A stretch of 36,149 nucleotides of DNA, from contig JARLJA010000062.1 in the NCBI GenBank assembly GCA_031291445.1, positions 1 through 36,149 on the forward strand. Direction: 5' to 3'. Origin of the DNA: Xanthobacteraceae bacterium (GTDB lineage: Bacteria > Pseudomonadota > Alphaproteobacteria > Rhizobiales > Xanthobacteraceae). Positions 23,876-32,766 of the stretch are shown here, piece after piece. How positions within the stretch are numbered: the first letter of the stretch is position 1; each line of letters opens with the position of its first letter. The notes beneath the pieces are model-generated. The model made no database searches, was not told the DNA's origin, and saw nothing but the letters and a program-made list of their open reading frames with translations. The position numbers and the translations under genes are program-made.

Positions 23876-24790
23876 TCAGGCCGCTTTCTGCCCGGCGGCC
23901 GGGCGCAGCCCCAGGAGGTGGCTGATCGCAAACACCAGATCGGCGCGGTTCATCGTGTAGAAATGGAAATTGTCGACGCCGTGCTTGTGCAGCTTCTGCA
24001 CCTGGCCGGCCGCCACCGCCGCCGCCACCAGCTTGCGGGTCTCCGGATCGTCGTCGAGCCCCTCGAACTTCTCGGCCAGCCAGTCCGGCACCGTGGTGCC
24101 GGCGCGGGTCACGAAATTGCGGGCCTGCTTGAAGTTGTGCATCGGCATGATGCCGGGCACGATCGGGATCTCGATGCCGCGGGCGCGGACTTGGTCGACA
24201 TAGCGGTGGTAGAGATCGTTGTCGAAGAAGCACTGGGTGATGGCGCGGCTCGCGCCGGCGTCGACCTTGGCCTTCAGCACGTCGAGGTCGACGGCGAAAT
24301 CGCGGGCCTCGGGGTGCTTCTCGGGATAGGCGGAGACCGAGACTTCGATGTCGGCATGCAGCCGCTTGATGCCGGCGACCAGCTCGATGGCGCCGCGGTA
24401 GCCATCGGGATGCGGCTCGTAGGGCGTGCCGAGCCCGCCGGCCGGGTCGCCGCGCAGCGCCACGATGTGGCGGACACCGGTCTCGTAGTAACGCTCGACG
24501 ATCTCGTCGATCTCGCCGCGCGCCGCGCCGACGCAGGTCAGGTGCGCGGCCGGCAGCAGGTCGGTCTCCTTCAGGATACGGGCGATGGTGGCGTGGGTGC
24601 GCTCGCGGGTCGAGCCGCCGGCGCCGTAGGTGACCGAGACGAAGGTGGGATGGAGCGGCGCCAGGCGCTTGATGGTCTCCCACAGGCTCGCCTCCATCTC
24701 CGCGGTCTTGGGCGGAAAGAACTCGAAGGAGATCCGGGGCAATTTGGGCGTGGCGGGGCCGTCATGGGCCGCAGCAAGGGTCTCTGACAT
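23876..24790 (-). CDS. metF: 5,10-methylenetetrahydrofolate reductase MetF
   Basis: 304 aa, normal length. It reduces methylene-THF to methyl-THF with FAD and NAD(P)H, supplying MetH. Family blocks are visible: [10 protein letters not shown] near residue 20, [47 protein letters not shown] and [15 protein letters not shown] 24790 gives a family-like N-terminus; the in-frame extension up to 24910 is not typical. It is first in the metF-metH operon. Some alphaproteobacteria place an ArsR-type regulator ahead of metF; none is here. I see no recognisable SAM riboswitch in its leader, though I cannot fold it. Confidence 0.96.
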   Translation of the reverse strand: MSETLAAAHDGPATPKLPRISFEFFPPKTAEMEASLWETIKRLAPLHPTFVSVTYGAGGSTRERTHATIARILKETDLLPAAHLTCVGAARGEIDEIVERYYETGVRHIVALRGDPAGGLGTPYEPHPDGYRGAIELVAGIKRLHADIEVSVSAYPEKHPEARDFAVDLDVLKAKVDAGASRAITQCFFDNDLYHRYVDQVRARGIEIPIVPGIMPMHNFKQARNFVTRAGTTVPDWLAEKFEGLDDDPETRKLVAAAVAAGQVQKLHKHGVDNFHFYTMNRADLVFAISHLLGLRPAAGQKAA

Positions 24791-25141
24791 GGCGGTCTTC
24801 AAGGGCTCCACGCAACGAGGGCTCAGCCACAATCGCCGGTCGGGCTGTACGAGCCGTAAACATAGGAGAAATGCAGCGCGACTCCCAGCCCACTTTTGGC
24901 AATAAGTCATGGGAAGCTGCCCATATGCCCAAAGCTCGTCACGAATGTGGGTCGTAAAATATAGTTTGTGGGCTATTGATGTCTTTATTTATTTATGGAT
25001 TTTCATATACTTACTAAGATATGGGGTAAGTGGGACAGATCTTCACATTTCGTAAAGCTGTCACATCGCCCAAATGCCGGCGAGCGGGAGTGCCGCGCGG
25101 CGGCGGCTTGAGCCAGCCGGGCAACGCACTAGCTTGGCGCC
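24791..25141. promoter_or_regulatory. Divergent region metF / LLM oxidoreductase with AT-rich core
   Basis: 351 bases without a gene. The core 24981-25020 is only 20% GC, sharply below the surroundings. A TATACT at 25006-25011 is a possible -10 box toward the plus strand, preceded at 17 bases by only a weak CTTTAT. The minus-strand promoter for metF-metH should also lie here but I cannot assign it. Confidence 0.45.
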
Positions 25142-26155
25142 ATGGTCCCCTTGTCGATCCTCGACCTTTCGGTCGTCACCACCGCCACCCCGCCGGCCGC
25201 GGCGCTGCGCAACAGCATCGATCTGGCGCGGCACGCCGACGGCCTCGGCTATGTCCGCTACTGGCTCGCCGAGCACCATAACCTGGCCTCGGTGGCGAGC
25301 CCGGCGCCGGACCTCATGATCGGCCAGATCGCGGCGGTGACGCAGCGGATCCGGGTCGGCTCCGGCGGCGTGATGCTGCCCAACCATGCGCCCCTGATGG
25401 TGGCGGAGCGCTTCCGCATGCTGGAGGCGCTGTTTCCCGGCCGGATCGATCTCGGCCTCGGCCGGGCCCCGGGCACCGACCCGGCAACTACTTATGCGCT
25501 GCGCCAGCGGCTGCAGGGCCGCGAGGGCGACGATTTCCTGGAGCGGCTGAACGAGCTGATGCTGTGGGAGACCCGGGAGTTTCCGCCCGGCCATCCCTTC
25601 AATTCTGTGGTGGCGATGCCCGACGATACGCCGCTGCCGCCCTTGTGGCTGCTCGGCTCCAGCGACTACGGCGCGCGGCTGTCGGCGCAGCTCGGCATGG
25701 GCTTCGCCTTCGCCCACCACTTCGCCACCTACGACGCGGTCGAGGTGATGCGGCTCTACCGCGCCCATTTCCGGCCGTCGCGCTGGCGCGACACGCCCTA
25801 TGCGATCCTGGCCATCGCGGCGGTGGCGGCCGATACCGACGCGGAGGCCGAACGCCTCGCCGCCTCGATGGATCTCAACCGGCTGCGCCGCGATCGCGGC
25901 CAGTACACGCCGCTGCCGAGCCCCGAGGAGGCGCTGGCCTATCCCTATACCCCGGCCGAGCGCGCCGCGGTGGCGCGCAACCGCGAGCGGCTGTTCGTCG
26001 GCAGCCCTGCGACCCTGAAGCGCCGGATCGAGCCGCTGGTCGCGGCGTGCGAGGCCGACGAGGCCATGGTGATCAGCCCGATCTTCGATCACGCCGCGCG
26101 CAAGCGCAGCTGCACGCTGCTGGCGGAGGCGTTCGGGCTCAAGCCCGCCGAGTGA
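25142..26155 (+). CDS. LLM-class flavin-dependent oxidoreductase (YhbW-like)
   Basis: 337 aa luciferase-like monooxygenase fold. It opens with PLSILDLSVV, then the family blocks DGLGYVRYWLAEHHN (with the typical AEHH), RIRVGSGGVMLPNHAPLMVAERFRMLEALFPGRIDLGLGRAPGTDP, PLWLLGSSDYGA and GMGFAFAHHF. These match the single-subunit YhbW/MsnO8 type. Such enzymes use reduced FMN and oxygen; the substrate is unknown for this branch. ATG 25142 starts right at the conserved N-terminus, with only a weak ribosome site. It is a single-gene unit, diverging from metF and converging on pheA across a palindromic repeat. Confidence 0.88.
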   Translation: MVPLSILDLSVVTTATPPAAALRNSIDLARHADGLGYVRYWLAEHHNLASVASPAPDLMIGQIAAVTQRIRVGSGGVMLPNHAPLMVAERFRMLEALFPGRIDLGLGRAPGTDPATTYALRQRLQGREGDDFLERLNELMLWETREFPPGHPFNSVVAMPDDTPLPPLWLLGSSDYGARLSAQLGMGFAFAHHFATYDAVEVMRLYRAHFRPSRWRDTPYAILAIAAVAADTDAEAERLAASMDLNRLRRDRGQYTPLPSPEEALAYPYTPAERAAVARNRERLFVGSPATLKRRIEPLVAACEADEAMVISPIFDHAARKRSCTLLAEAFGLKPAE

Positions 26156-26205
26156 GTGCTGTCAACTGAGCGGACATCGGTTGGCGCAACGATATACGCC
26201 CCTTC

Positions 26206-26331
26206 CGTCATGGCCGGGCAGCGCGATCCGTCTTCGACGGATCGCCAGGACTTAGGTCTCCCGGCCATCCACGTCTTTCTTGCGGCAGCGCCGTTAAGTC
26301 GTGGATGCCCGGCACAAGGCCGGGCATGACG
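26206..26331. repeat. Composite palindromic intergenic repeat element
   Basis: 126 bases with nested inverted arms. The outer arms are CGTCATGGCCGGGC (26206-26219) and GCCGGGCATGACG (26319-26331). The inner arms are CCGGCCATCCACG (26261-26273) and CGTGGATGCCCGG (26300-26312), one mismatch. A small perfect hairpin GATCCGTC-TTC-GACGGATC lies at 26225-26243. From memory, elements with this CGTCATGGCCGGGC / ATCCACG wording are repeated many times in Bradyrhizobium, Rhodopseudomonas and relatives. It sits between two convergent stops and could also terminate transcription both ways. Confidence 0.8.
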
Positions 26332-26357
26332 AAAGTATGTGTCCGCCGCCTCCGGGA

Positions 26358-27200
26358 CTAGTGCCCGGTCAGCGTGGCGCGGAAGGGATGCGCCGGATAG
26401 ACCCCGACGATGCGGAATTCGCGCGAGAAGAACCGCAATTCCTCGAGCGCGTTGGCGAGGCTCTGGTCGTCCGGATGGCCGTCGACGTCGGCGTAGAACT
26501 GGGTCGCGAAGAAATTGCCGTCGACCATGTAGCTCTCGAGCTTGGTCATGTTGACGCCGTTGGTGGCGAAGCCGCCGAGCGCCTTGTAGAGCGCCGCGGG
26601 CAGGTTGCGGACCCGGAACACGAACGACGTGACCAGCGGCGCCGCGGTCTGCGCCGCCCATTTCTCCTCGCGCGCCAGCACCACGAAGCGGGTGGTGTTG
26701 TGGGTCTCGTCCTCGATGTCCTCGCTGAGGATGTCGAGGCCGTAGATCTCGGCGGCCAGCCGCGAGGCGATGGCGGCGACGCTCTGGTCGCCGCGCTCGG
26801 CGACGGCGCGGGCGGAGCCCGCGGTATCGGCGGCGACGATCGAGCGGATGCCGAGCTTGCGGATGATCTTGCGGCACTGCCCCAGCGCGTGGACATGGCT
26901 CTCCACCGACGTGATGTCGGCGAGGCGGGCGCCCCGCACGCCCATCAGCTGGTGGTGGATCGGCAGGAACCACTCGCCGATGATGAACAGGCCCGAATGC
27001 GGCAGCAGGTGGTGGATGTCGGCGACCCGTCCGGCCACCGAGTTCTCGATCGGGATCATGCCGAGGTCGGCCTCGCCCGAGGCGATCGCGGCCAGCGCGT
27101 CCTCGAAGGTCGCGCACGGCAGCGCCTCGGCGTCGGGATAGGCCTCGGCGATGGCGATGTGGGAATTGGCGCCGGGTTCGCCCTGGAATGCGATCTTCAT
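26358..27200 (-). CDS. pheA: Prephenate dehydratase with C-terminal ACT domain
   Basis: 280 aa, monofunctional type without chorismate mutase. It converts prephenate to phenylpyruvate in phenylalanine synthesis. The catalytic domain (about 1-180) shows [26 protein letters not shown], and [10 protein letters not shown], whose TRF is the catalytic motif. The ACT domain (about 190-275) has [20 protein letters not shown], where the usual ESRP appears as ESYM; phenylalanine probably still binds here as feedback inhibitor, but the change may alter sensitivity. The ATG overlaps the kdsB stop by 4 bases (ATGA), so the two are co-translated. Confidence 0.95.
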   Translation of the reverse strand: MKIAFQGEPGANSHIAIAEAYPDAEALPCATFEDALAAIASGEADLGMIPIENSVAGRVADIHHLLPHSGLFIIGEWFLPIHHQLMGVRGARLADITSVESHVHALGQCRKIIRKLGIRSIVAADTAGSARAVAERGDQSVAAIASRLAAEIYGLDILSEDIEDETHNTTRFVVLAREEKWAAQTAAPLVTSFVFRVRNLPAALYKALGGFATNGVNMTKLESYMVDGNFFATQFYADVDGHPDDQSLANALEELRFFSREFRIVGVYPAHPFRATLTGH

Positions 27201-27973
27201 GACCCTGCTCGTCCTGCGTCGGTGTGGTCCCCGCCGTGGCCGCCCAGCATCCGGCGCGCCGCCTCGAGGTCGTGCGGCGTATCGACGCCCAGCGGCACGC
27301 TGTCAACCACGGTGACGTCGATCCGCATCCCGGCCTCCAGCGCGCGCAGCTGCTCGAGCTTCTCCCGCAGCTCCAGCGGCGACGGCGGCAGCGCCACGAA
27401 CCGCGTCAGCGCGCTGCGGCGATAGGCGTAGAGGCCGATGTGGTGATAGCGCGGCCCGTCGCCGTAGGGTGCGGTGGCGCGGGTGAAATAGAGCGCCCGC
27501 AGCCGCTGTGGGCCGAGCGCGGTGCCGACCACCTTGACCACGTTGGGATTGGTGTGTTCGTCCGGCACGCGGATCTCCGCCGCCAGCGTCGCGATGTCGA
27601 CCGCCGGATCCTCAAGCGGCGCCAGCACCGCGCGGATGTCGTGCGGCGCAATGGTGGGCAGGTCGCCCTGGATGTTGAGGATGGTGGTCACCGCGCCGCC
27701 GGGGTCGAGCGCGCCCAGGGCCTCGAAGATGCGGTCGGAGCCCGAGGGATGGTCGGGCCGGGTCATGACCGCCTCGCCGCCCTGCGCGGTCACCGCCGCC
27801 GCGATCTCGACCGTGTCGGTCGCTACCACCACCCGGCCGATCTCCGCGGCCATGGCGCGGCGCCAGACATGGACGATCATGGGCTGGCCGGCGATGTCCT
27901 TGAGCGGCTTGCCCATGAGCCGGGTCGCGGCCATGCGGGCGGGAATCAGGACGAGGGTGTCGGCGCGGGTCAT
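27197..27973 (-). CDS. kdsB: 3-deoxy-manno-octulosonate cytidylyltransferase (CMP-KDO synthetase)
   Basis: 258 aa. It activates KDO with CTP for lipopolysaccharide core synthesis in the cytoplasm. The nucleotidyltransferase fold shows [16 protein letters not shown] at the start, [16 protein letters not shown], the NIQGDLPTI metal-site block and [13 protein letters not shown] 27973 was chosen because it puts the conserved LIPAR block about nine residues from the start, as in other KdsB proteins; the open frame to 28042 is an extension. It is first in a kdsB-pheA operon. The 275 bases to cycM hold both divergent promoters. Confidence 0.95.
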   Translation of the reverse strand: MTRADTLVLIPARMAATRLMGKPLKDIAGQPMIVHVWRRAMAAEIGRVVVATDTVEIAAAVTAQGGEAVMTRPDHPSGSDRIFEALGALDPGGAVTTILNIQGDLPTIAPHDIRAVLAPLEDPAVDIATLAAEIRVPDEHTNPNVVKVVGTALGPQRLRALYFTRATAPYGDGPRYHHIGLYAYRRSALTRFVALPPSPLELREKLEQLRALEAGMRIDVTVVDSVPLGVDTPHDLEAARRMLGGHGGDHTDAGRAGS

Positions 27974-28175
27974 CGGTGTGCGGTCATCGGCGTTCGGTGG
28001 TGGGTTCGTGGTCGCGGTTCGCGCTTGGCCGGGGTCGGCCAAAATCGGGAATTGTCGGGTGTTTTCAACGAAGCCGGCCGGTTATACGGGCTGGGAGGCC
28101 CGAGGCAAACCGATATCTCGCCGGCAAATCCAGGGCCTGCGCGTGAGCGCTTGATTTTTGGGTCGATTTTTGGTC

Positions 28176-28205
28176 TTGAGTGGACTGAATTCGCGCGTCT
28201 CTATC
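28176..28205 (+). promoter_or_regulatory. Possible sigma70-type promoter of cycM
   Basis: TTGAGT at 28176-28181 and TCTATC at 28200-28205 are separated by 18 bases and lie 44 bases before the cycM ATG. Both boxes depart from consensus, so this is only a candidate. Confidence 0.3.
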
Positions 28206-28248
28206 CGCAATTCTCAACGTGACCTTCCCGGCGTGGGGCTGATCCGAC

Positions 28249-28797
28249 ATGGACTCCTTCGAACTCAACAAAATCATGGGCGCCATTCTCGGCACCTGCC
28301 TGGTCTTGCTGGTGACCAATTTCACCGCCAACGCCATTTTCGCGCCGAAGCCGCTGGCCAAGCCGGGCTTCGAGATTGCCGTGAAGGAGGAGGGCGCCGG
28401 GACCAAGGAAGCCGCCGCGCCGGCGGCGTCGGAACCGATCGAGAAGCTGCTGCAGACCGCATCCGTGGACAAGGGCGCCGCCGCCGCCAAGAAATGCGCG
28501 GCCTGCCACACCTTCGACAAGGGCGGCAAGGCCGCGGTGGGTCCGAACCTCTACAATATCGTGAACCGCGAGCGGGGCGCCGCGCCCGGGTTCAACTACT
28601 CCGCCGCCATGAAGGGCAAGGGCGGCACCTGGACCTACGACGAGCTCAACAAGTTCATCGCCAACCCGAAGGGCTACATCCCGGGAACCGCGATGGGCTT
28701 CGCCGGCATTCCGAAGGACAGCGAGCGCGCCGACGTGATCGACTACCTGCACACGCTGTCGGACAGCCCAGCGCCGCTGCCGACCGCGGCGAAGTAA
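28249..28797 (+). CDS. cycM: Membrane-anchored cytochrome c, CycM type
   Basis: 182 aa. An uncleaved N-terminal helix (about residues 9-30) anchors a periplasmic class I cytochrome c domain through an Ala/Pro-rich linker (about 45-65). The heme motif is Cys83-Ala-Ala-Cys86-His87 and Met149 in GTAMGFAG is the likely axial ligand. This layout and length match CycM of Bradyrhizobium, which carries electrons from the bc1 complex to the aa3 oxidase. A short GGGGC lies before the ATG. It is a single-gene unit closed by a terminator and divergent from kdsB. Confidence 0.92.
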   Translation: MDSFELNKIMGAILGTCLVLLVTNFTANAIFAPKPLAKPGFEIAVKEEGAGTKEAAAPAASEPIEKLLQTASVDKGAAAAKKCAACHTFDKGGKAAVGPNLYNIVNRERGAAPGFNYSAAMKGKGGTWTYDELNKFIANPKGYIPGTAMGFAGIPKDSERADVIDYLHTLSDSPAPLPTAAK

Positions 28798-28821
28798 CCG
28801 CCGCATTGCCGGAAATTCATG

Positions 28822-28854
28822 AAACGGCCAGGCTCGCCTGGCCGTTTTGTTTTG
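28822..28854 (+). terminator. Rho-independent terminator after cycM
   Basis: Stem AAACGGCCAGG (28822-28832) and CCTGGCCGTTT (28837-28847) around CTCG, followed by a T-rich run TTTTGTTTTG ending at 28854. It starts 25 bases after the cycM stop. Confidence 0.9.
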
Positions 28855-28986
28855 CAGCCTGCCGCAGACGTGACTTCGGGGGATGCAAACCCATCCAAAA
28901 ACCGACATAATCGCTGCGAAGTTTGATTGTCGACCTCGCCCACCACGCGCTGTCGCGACGCGTGCCCCAATCACAGGAATTGCGTG

Positions 28987-30879
28987 TTGACCATTTCCCG
29001 ACGCCGTGTGCTGCAGAGCGCCGCCATCGCCGCCACTTTCCCCCTGATCGAAGCCGGCGCCGGCGGGGGGCTGCTGCGCGCCGTGGCCGCGGAGGGCGAA
29101 GCGCCCTGGCGCCACGCGCTGTCGCTGTTCGGCGTGATCAAGTATCCGGTCGATTTCAAGCATTTCGACTACGTCAATCCGGACGCGCCGAAGGGCGGCG
29201 AGGTGCGCCAGATCGCGCTCGGCACCTTCGACAACTTCAATCTCTCGGTCGCCGGCGTCAAGGGATCGATCGCCGCCGGCCTCGACCAGATCTACGACAC
29301 GCTGCTGGTGCCGGCGCAGGACGAGGTCTCCACCGAATACGGGCTGCTTGCCGAAGCGGTGCGCTATCCGGACGACTATAGCTCCGTGACCTACCGGCTG
29401 CGCGCCGAGGCGAAGTGGCACGACGGCGTGCCGGTCTCGCCGGAGGACGTGATCTTCTCGTTCGAGGCCTACAAGAAGAACAGCCCGCAGCTCTCGGCCT
29501 ATTACCGCCACGTCGTGAAGGCGGAAAAGACCGGCGAGCGCGACATCACCTTCACCTTCGACGGCCCCGGCAACCGCGAACTGCCCCAGATCGTCGGCCA
29601 GATGAACATCCTGCCCAGGCACTGGTGGGAGGGCAAGGACTCGACCGGGCGCCAGCGCGACGTCTCGGCCACCACGCTGGAAAAGCCGCTCGGCTGCGGC
29701 GCCTACCGCATCAAGGATTTCACGGCGGGCCGCAGCATCGTCTACGAGCGGGTGCCGGAGTACTGGGGCGCGAAGCTCAACGTCAACGTCGGGCGCGACA
29801 ATTTCGCCGAGCTGCGGTTCGAGTATTTCCGCGATTCGACGGTGGCGATCGAGGCCTTCAAGGCCGACCAGGTCGACATGCGCGCCGAGAACAGCGCCAA
29901 GAACTGGGCCACGGCCTACGATTTCCCGGCCGTCCACGACAAGCGCGTGGTGCTGGAAGAGTTCGACATCCGCAGCGTCGGCGTGATGCAGGCCTTCGCC
30001 TTCAACATCCGTCGCGACAAGTTCAAGGACGCGCGGCTGCGCCGCGCCTTCAACCACGTGTTCGACTTCGAGGAGATGAACAAGCAGATCTTCTTCGGCC
30101 AGTACCATCGTGTCGCCAGCTATTTCGAGGGCCTCGAGCTGGCGTGCTCCGGCCTGCCGCAGGGCGAGGAACTGGCGATCCTGGAGACCGTGCGCGGCAA
30201 GGTGCCGGCGGAGGTCTTCACCACGCCCTACACCAACCCGGTGAACGGCTCGCCCGAGGCGGTGCGCAACAACCTGCGCGAGGCGATCCGCCTCATGAAG
30301 GAGGCCGGCTACGAACTGCGCGAGCGCAAGCTCGTCAACACCCGCACCGGCGAGGCCCTGAGCGTGGAATTCCTGGTGGAGGACCCGAGTTCGGAGCGCT
30401 TCGTGCTGTTCTACAAGCCGTCGCTGGAGCGCCTCGGCGTCGAGGTGTCGGTGCGCATCGTCGACGACGCGCAGTATGAGAACCGCCTGCGGCAGTGGGA
30501 CTTCGACATCATCACCACCGGCTGGGGCGAGTCGCTGTCGCCGGGCAACGAGCAGCGCGGTTTCTGGGGTTCCCAGGCCGCCGACCAGCCGGGCTCGCGC
30601 AACCTGATCGGGATCAAGGACGAGGCGATCGACGCCCTGATCGACCGCCTGATCTTCGCCAAGAGCCGCGACGACCTGGTCGCCGCCACCAAGGCGCTCG
30701 ATCGCGTGCTGTTGTGGCATCACTTCGTGGTGCCGCAATGGACCTACGGCAAGCAGCGGCTGGCAAGGTGGGACCGTTTCGGCCGTCCCGATGAGCTGCC
30801 CAAATACGGCGCCTCCGCCTTTCCGACCGTCTGGTGGCTCGATCCGGACAAGGCGGCGCGCGTGGGCCGACGCTCTTGA
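28987..30879 (+). CDS. yejA: Peptide ABC transporter substrate-binding protein, YejA-like (first copy)
   Basis: About 630 aa, SBP family 5. The N-terminus has a twin-arginine-type signal (SRRRVLQSAAIAATF), suggesting folded export. The mature protein carries the YejA-like opening HALSLFGVIKYPVDFKHFDYVNPDAPKGG and the family blocks FNLSVAGVKGSIAAGLDQIYDTL, EAKWHDGVPVSPEDVIFSFEAYK and LGCGAYRIKDF. Start: a TTG at 28987, 7 bases after AGGAA (28975-28979); GTG 28984 is an alternative with a shorter spacing. The open frame continues to 28927 but lacks the signal position. It is the first gene of a yejAABEF operon and overlaps the next gene by 4 bases. Confidence 0.88.
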   Translation: MTISRRRVLQSAAIAATFPLIEAGAGGGLLRAVAAEGEAPWRHALSLFGVIKYPVDFKHFDYVNPDAPKGGEVRQIALGTFDNFNLSVAGVKGSIAAGLDQIYDTLLVPAQDEVSTEYGLLAEAVRYPDDYSSVTYRLRAEAKWHDGVPVSPEDVIFSFEAYKKNSPQLSAYYRHVVKAEKTGERDITFTFDGPGNRELPQIVGQMNILPRHWWEGKDSTGRQRDVSATTLEKPLGCGAYRIKDFTAGRSIVYERVPEYWGAKLNVNVGRDNFAELRFEYFRDSTVAIEAFKADQVDMRAENSAKNWATAYDFPAVHDKRVVLEEFDIRSVGVMQAFAFNIRRDKFKDARLRRAFNHVFDFEEMNKQIFFGQYHRVASYFEGLELACSGLPQGEELAILETVRGKVPAEVFTTPYTNPVNGSPEAVRNNLREAIRLMKEAGYELRERKLVNTRTGEALSVEFLVEDPSSERFVLFYKPSLERLGVEVSVRIVDDAQYENRLRQWDFDIITTGWGESLSPGNEQRGFWGSQAADQPGSRNLIGIKDEAIDALIDRLIFAKSRDDLVAATKALDRVLLWHHFVVPQWTYGKQRLARWDRFGRPDELPKYGASAFPTVWWLDPDKAARVGRRS

Positions 30880-32756
30880 CCGCGACCGCGCGCGCGGCCC
30901 TGACCCGCCGTCAGGCGCTGTGGCTCGGCGGCGCGGCGCTGGCGTCGCTGTCTCCTCGCTTCACGGCGCGCGCCGCGGACGCAGGCGCTCCCGTCCACGG
31001 CATGTCGGCTTTCGGCGACCTGAAATACCCGGCCGAGTTCGCCCATTTCGACTACGTCAACGCGGCGGCGCCCAAGGGCGGGCAGTTCTCCACCATTCCC
31101 TCGGCCCGCGCCTACAACCAGTCCTACCAGACCTTCAATTCGCTGAACGCCTTCATCCTCAAGGGCGACGGCGCCCAGGGCATGGAGCAGACCTTCACCA
31201 CGCTGATGACGCGCGCCTACGACGAGCCGGATGCCCTCTATGGGCTGGCCGCCAAATCGGTTCGGATCTCGCCCGACGGCCTGGTCTATCGCTTCGAGCT
31301 GCGCCCCGAGGCGCGCTTCCACGACGGCAGTCGCCTGACCGCCCACGACGCCGCGTTCTCGCTGACGGTGCTGAAGGACAAGGGCCATCCGCTGATCCAG
31401 CAGCAGATGCGCGACATGGTTGCGGCCGAAGCGGCCGACGATGCCACCCTGGTCGTGACCTTTGCCCGCGGCCGGGCGCGCGACGTGCCGCTCTATGTCG
31501 CCGGCCTGCCGATCTTCTCCAAGGCCTATTACGCGACGCGGCCGTTCGACGAATCGAGCCTCGATACACCGCTGGGCTCGGGGCCCTACAAGGTCCAGGG
31601 CTTCGAGGTCGGCCGCTACATCGCTTTCGAGCGGGTCAGAGACTGGTGGGCGGCGGACTTGCCGGTGGCGCGCGGGATGTACAATTTCGACACCGTCCGC
31701 ATCGAGTTCTACCGCGACCGCGACGTCGCCTTCGAGGGCTTCACCGCCAGGAACTACCTCTACCGCGAGGAATTCACGGCGCGGGTGTGGGCGACGCGCT
31801 ACGACTTCCCCGCCATCAAGGACGGCCGGGTCAAGCGCGAGACCCTGCCCGACGACACGCCGTCGGGTGCGCAGGGCTGGTTCATCAACACCCGTCGCGC
31901 GCAGTTCAAAGACCCGCGGGTGCGCGAGGCGCTGATTGACGCCTTCGATTTCGAGTGGACCAACAAGACCATCATGTACGGCGCCTACAAGCGCACCGTG
32001 TCGCCGTTCCAGAACTCGGACATGGTGGCACAGGGTGCGCCGTCGGCGGAAGAACTGGCTCTGCTCGAGCCGTTCCGCGGCAACGTGCCCGACGAGGTGT
32101 TCGGCGAACCCTTCGTGCCGCCGGTGTCGGACGGCACCGGCCAGGACCGCGCGCTGCTGCGCCACGCGTCCCAGCTGCTCGCCGATGCCGGCTATCCGGT
32201 CAAGGACGGCAAGCGCCTGCTGCCCGGCGGCGAACCGTTCCGGATCGAATTCCTGCTCGACGAGCCGAGCTTCCAGCCGCACCACATGCCCTACATCAAG
32301 AACCTCGCGGTGCTGGGCATCGAGGCCGCCCCCCGCGTGGTCGATCCGGTGCAGTATCGCGCCCGGGTGGAGGACTTCGACTTCGACATCACCATCGAGC
32401 GCTTCAGCATGGCGGCGACGCCCGGCGACGGCATGCGGCCGTTCTTCTCGTCGCAGGCGGCGCGGACCAAGGGCTCCTACAACCTCGCGGGCATCGAGAG
32501 CCCGGCGATCGACGCGCTGCTCGAGCGGATCATCGGCGCCACCAACCGCACCGAGCTGACCATCGCCTGCCGCGCCTTCGACCGCGTGTTCCGCGCCGGC
32601 CGCTACTGGGTGCCGCAGTGGTACCGCGCCAACCATCCGATCGCCTATTGGGACGTGTTCGCCCATCCCGACCACCTGCCGCGCTATGCCAGCGGGGTCG
32701 GCGCGCCGGACCTGTGGTGGAGTTCGGTTGCCTCCGACCCCGCCGCCAAGCCGTGA
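30876..32756 (+). CDS. yejA: Peptide ABC transporter substrate-binding protein, YejA-like (second copy)
   Basis: About 626 aa, paralogous to the gene before it. The signal contains LTRRQALWLGGAALASL, again twin-arginine-like, ending near FTARAA. Shared blocks include GMSAFGDLKYPAEFAHFDYVNAAAPKGG, EARFHDGSRLTAHDAAFS, LGSGPYKVQGFEVGR and the C-terminal WVPQWYRANHP. The start TTG at 30876 overlaps the previous stop by 4 bases (TTGA), a coupling arrangement; it lacks a clear ribosome site, and an upstream in-frame GTG at 30834 would give an atypical extension. It precedes yejB by 10 bases. Two binding proteins for one permease pair would widen the substrate range. Confidence 0.88.
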   Translation: MTATARAALTRRQALWLGGAALASLSPRFTARAADAGAPVHGMSAFGDLKYPAEFAHFDYVNAAAPKGGQFSTIPSARAYNQSYQTFNSLNAFILKGDGAQGMEQTFTTLMTRAYDEPDALYGLAAKSVRISPDGLVYRFELRPEARFHDGSRLTAHDAAFSLTVLKDKGHPLIQQQMRDMVAAEAADDATLVVTFARGRARDVPLYVAGLPIFSKAYYATRPFDESSLDTPLGSGPYKVQGFEVGRYIAFERVRDWWAADLPVARGMYNFDTVRIEFYRDRDVAFEGFTARNYLYREEFTARVWATRYDFPAIKDGRVKRETLPDDTPSGAQGWFINTRRAQFKDPRVREALIDAFDFEWTNKTIMYGAYKRTVSPFQNSDMVAQGAPSAEELALLEPFRGNVPDEVFGEPFVPPVSDGTGQDRALLRHASQLLADAGYPVKDGKRLLPGGEPFRIEFLLDEPSFQPHHMPYIKNLAVLGIEAAPRVVDPVQYRARVEDFDFDITIERFSMAATPGDGMRPFFSSQAARTKGSYNLAGIESPAIDALLERIIGATNRTELTIACRAFDRVFRAGRYWVPQWYRANHPIAYWDVFAHPDHLPRYASGVGAPDLWWSSVASDPAAKP

Positions 32757-32766
32757 GCCGCCGCCG

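Noticed and set aside
24791-24960. Possible SAM riboswitch in the metF leader
   Set aside because: I could not find the conserved core of SAM-II or related classes by eye; a covariance-model search (Rfam) would settle it.
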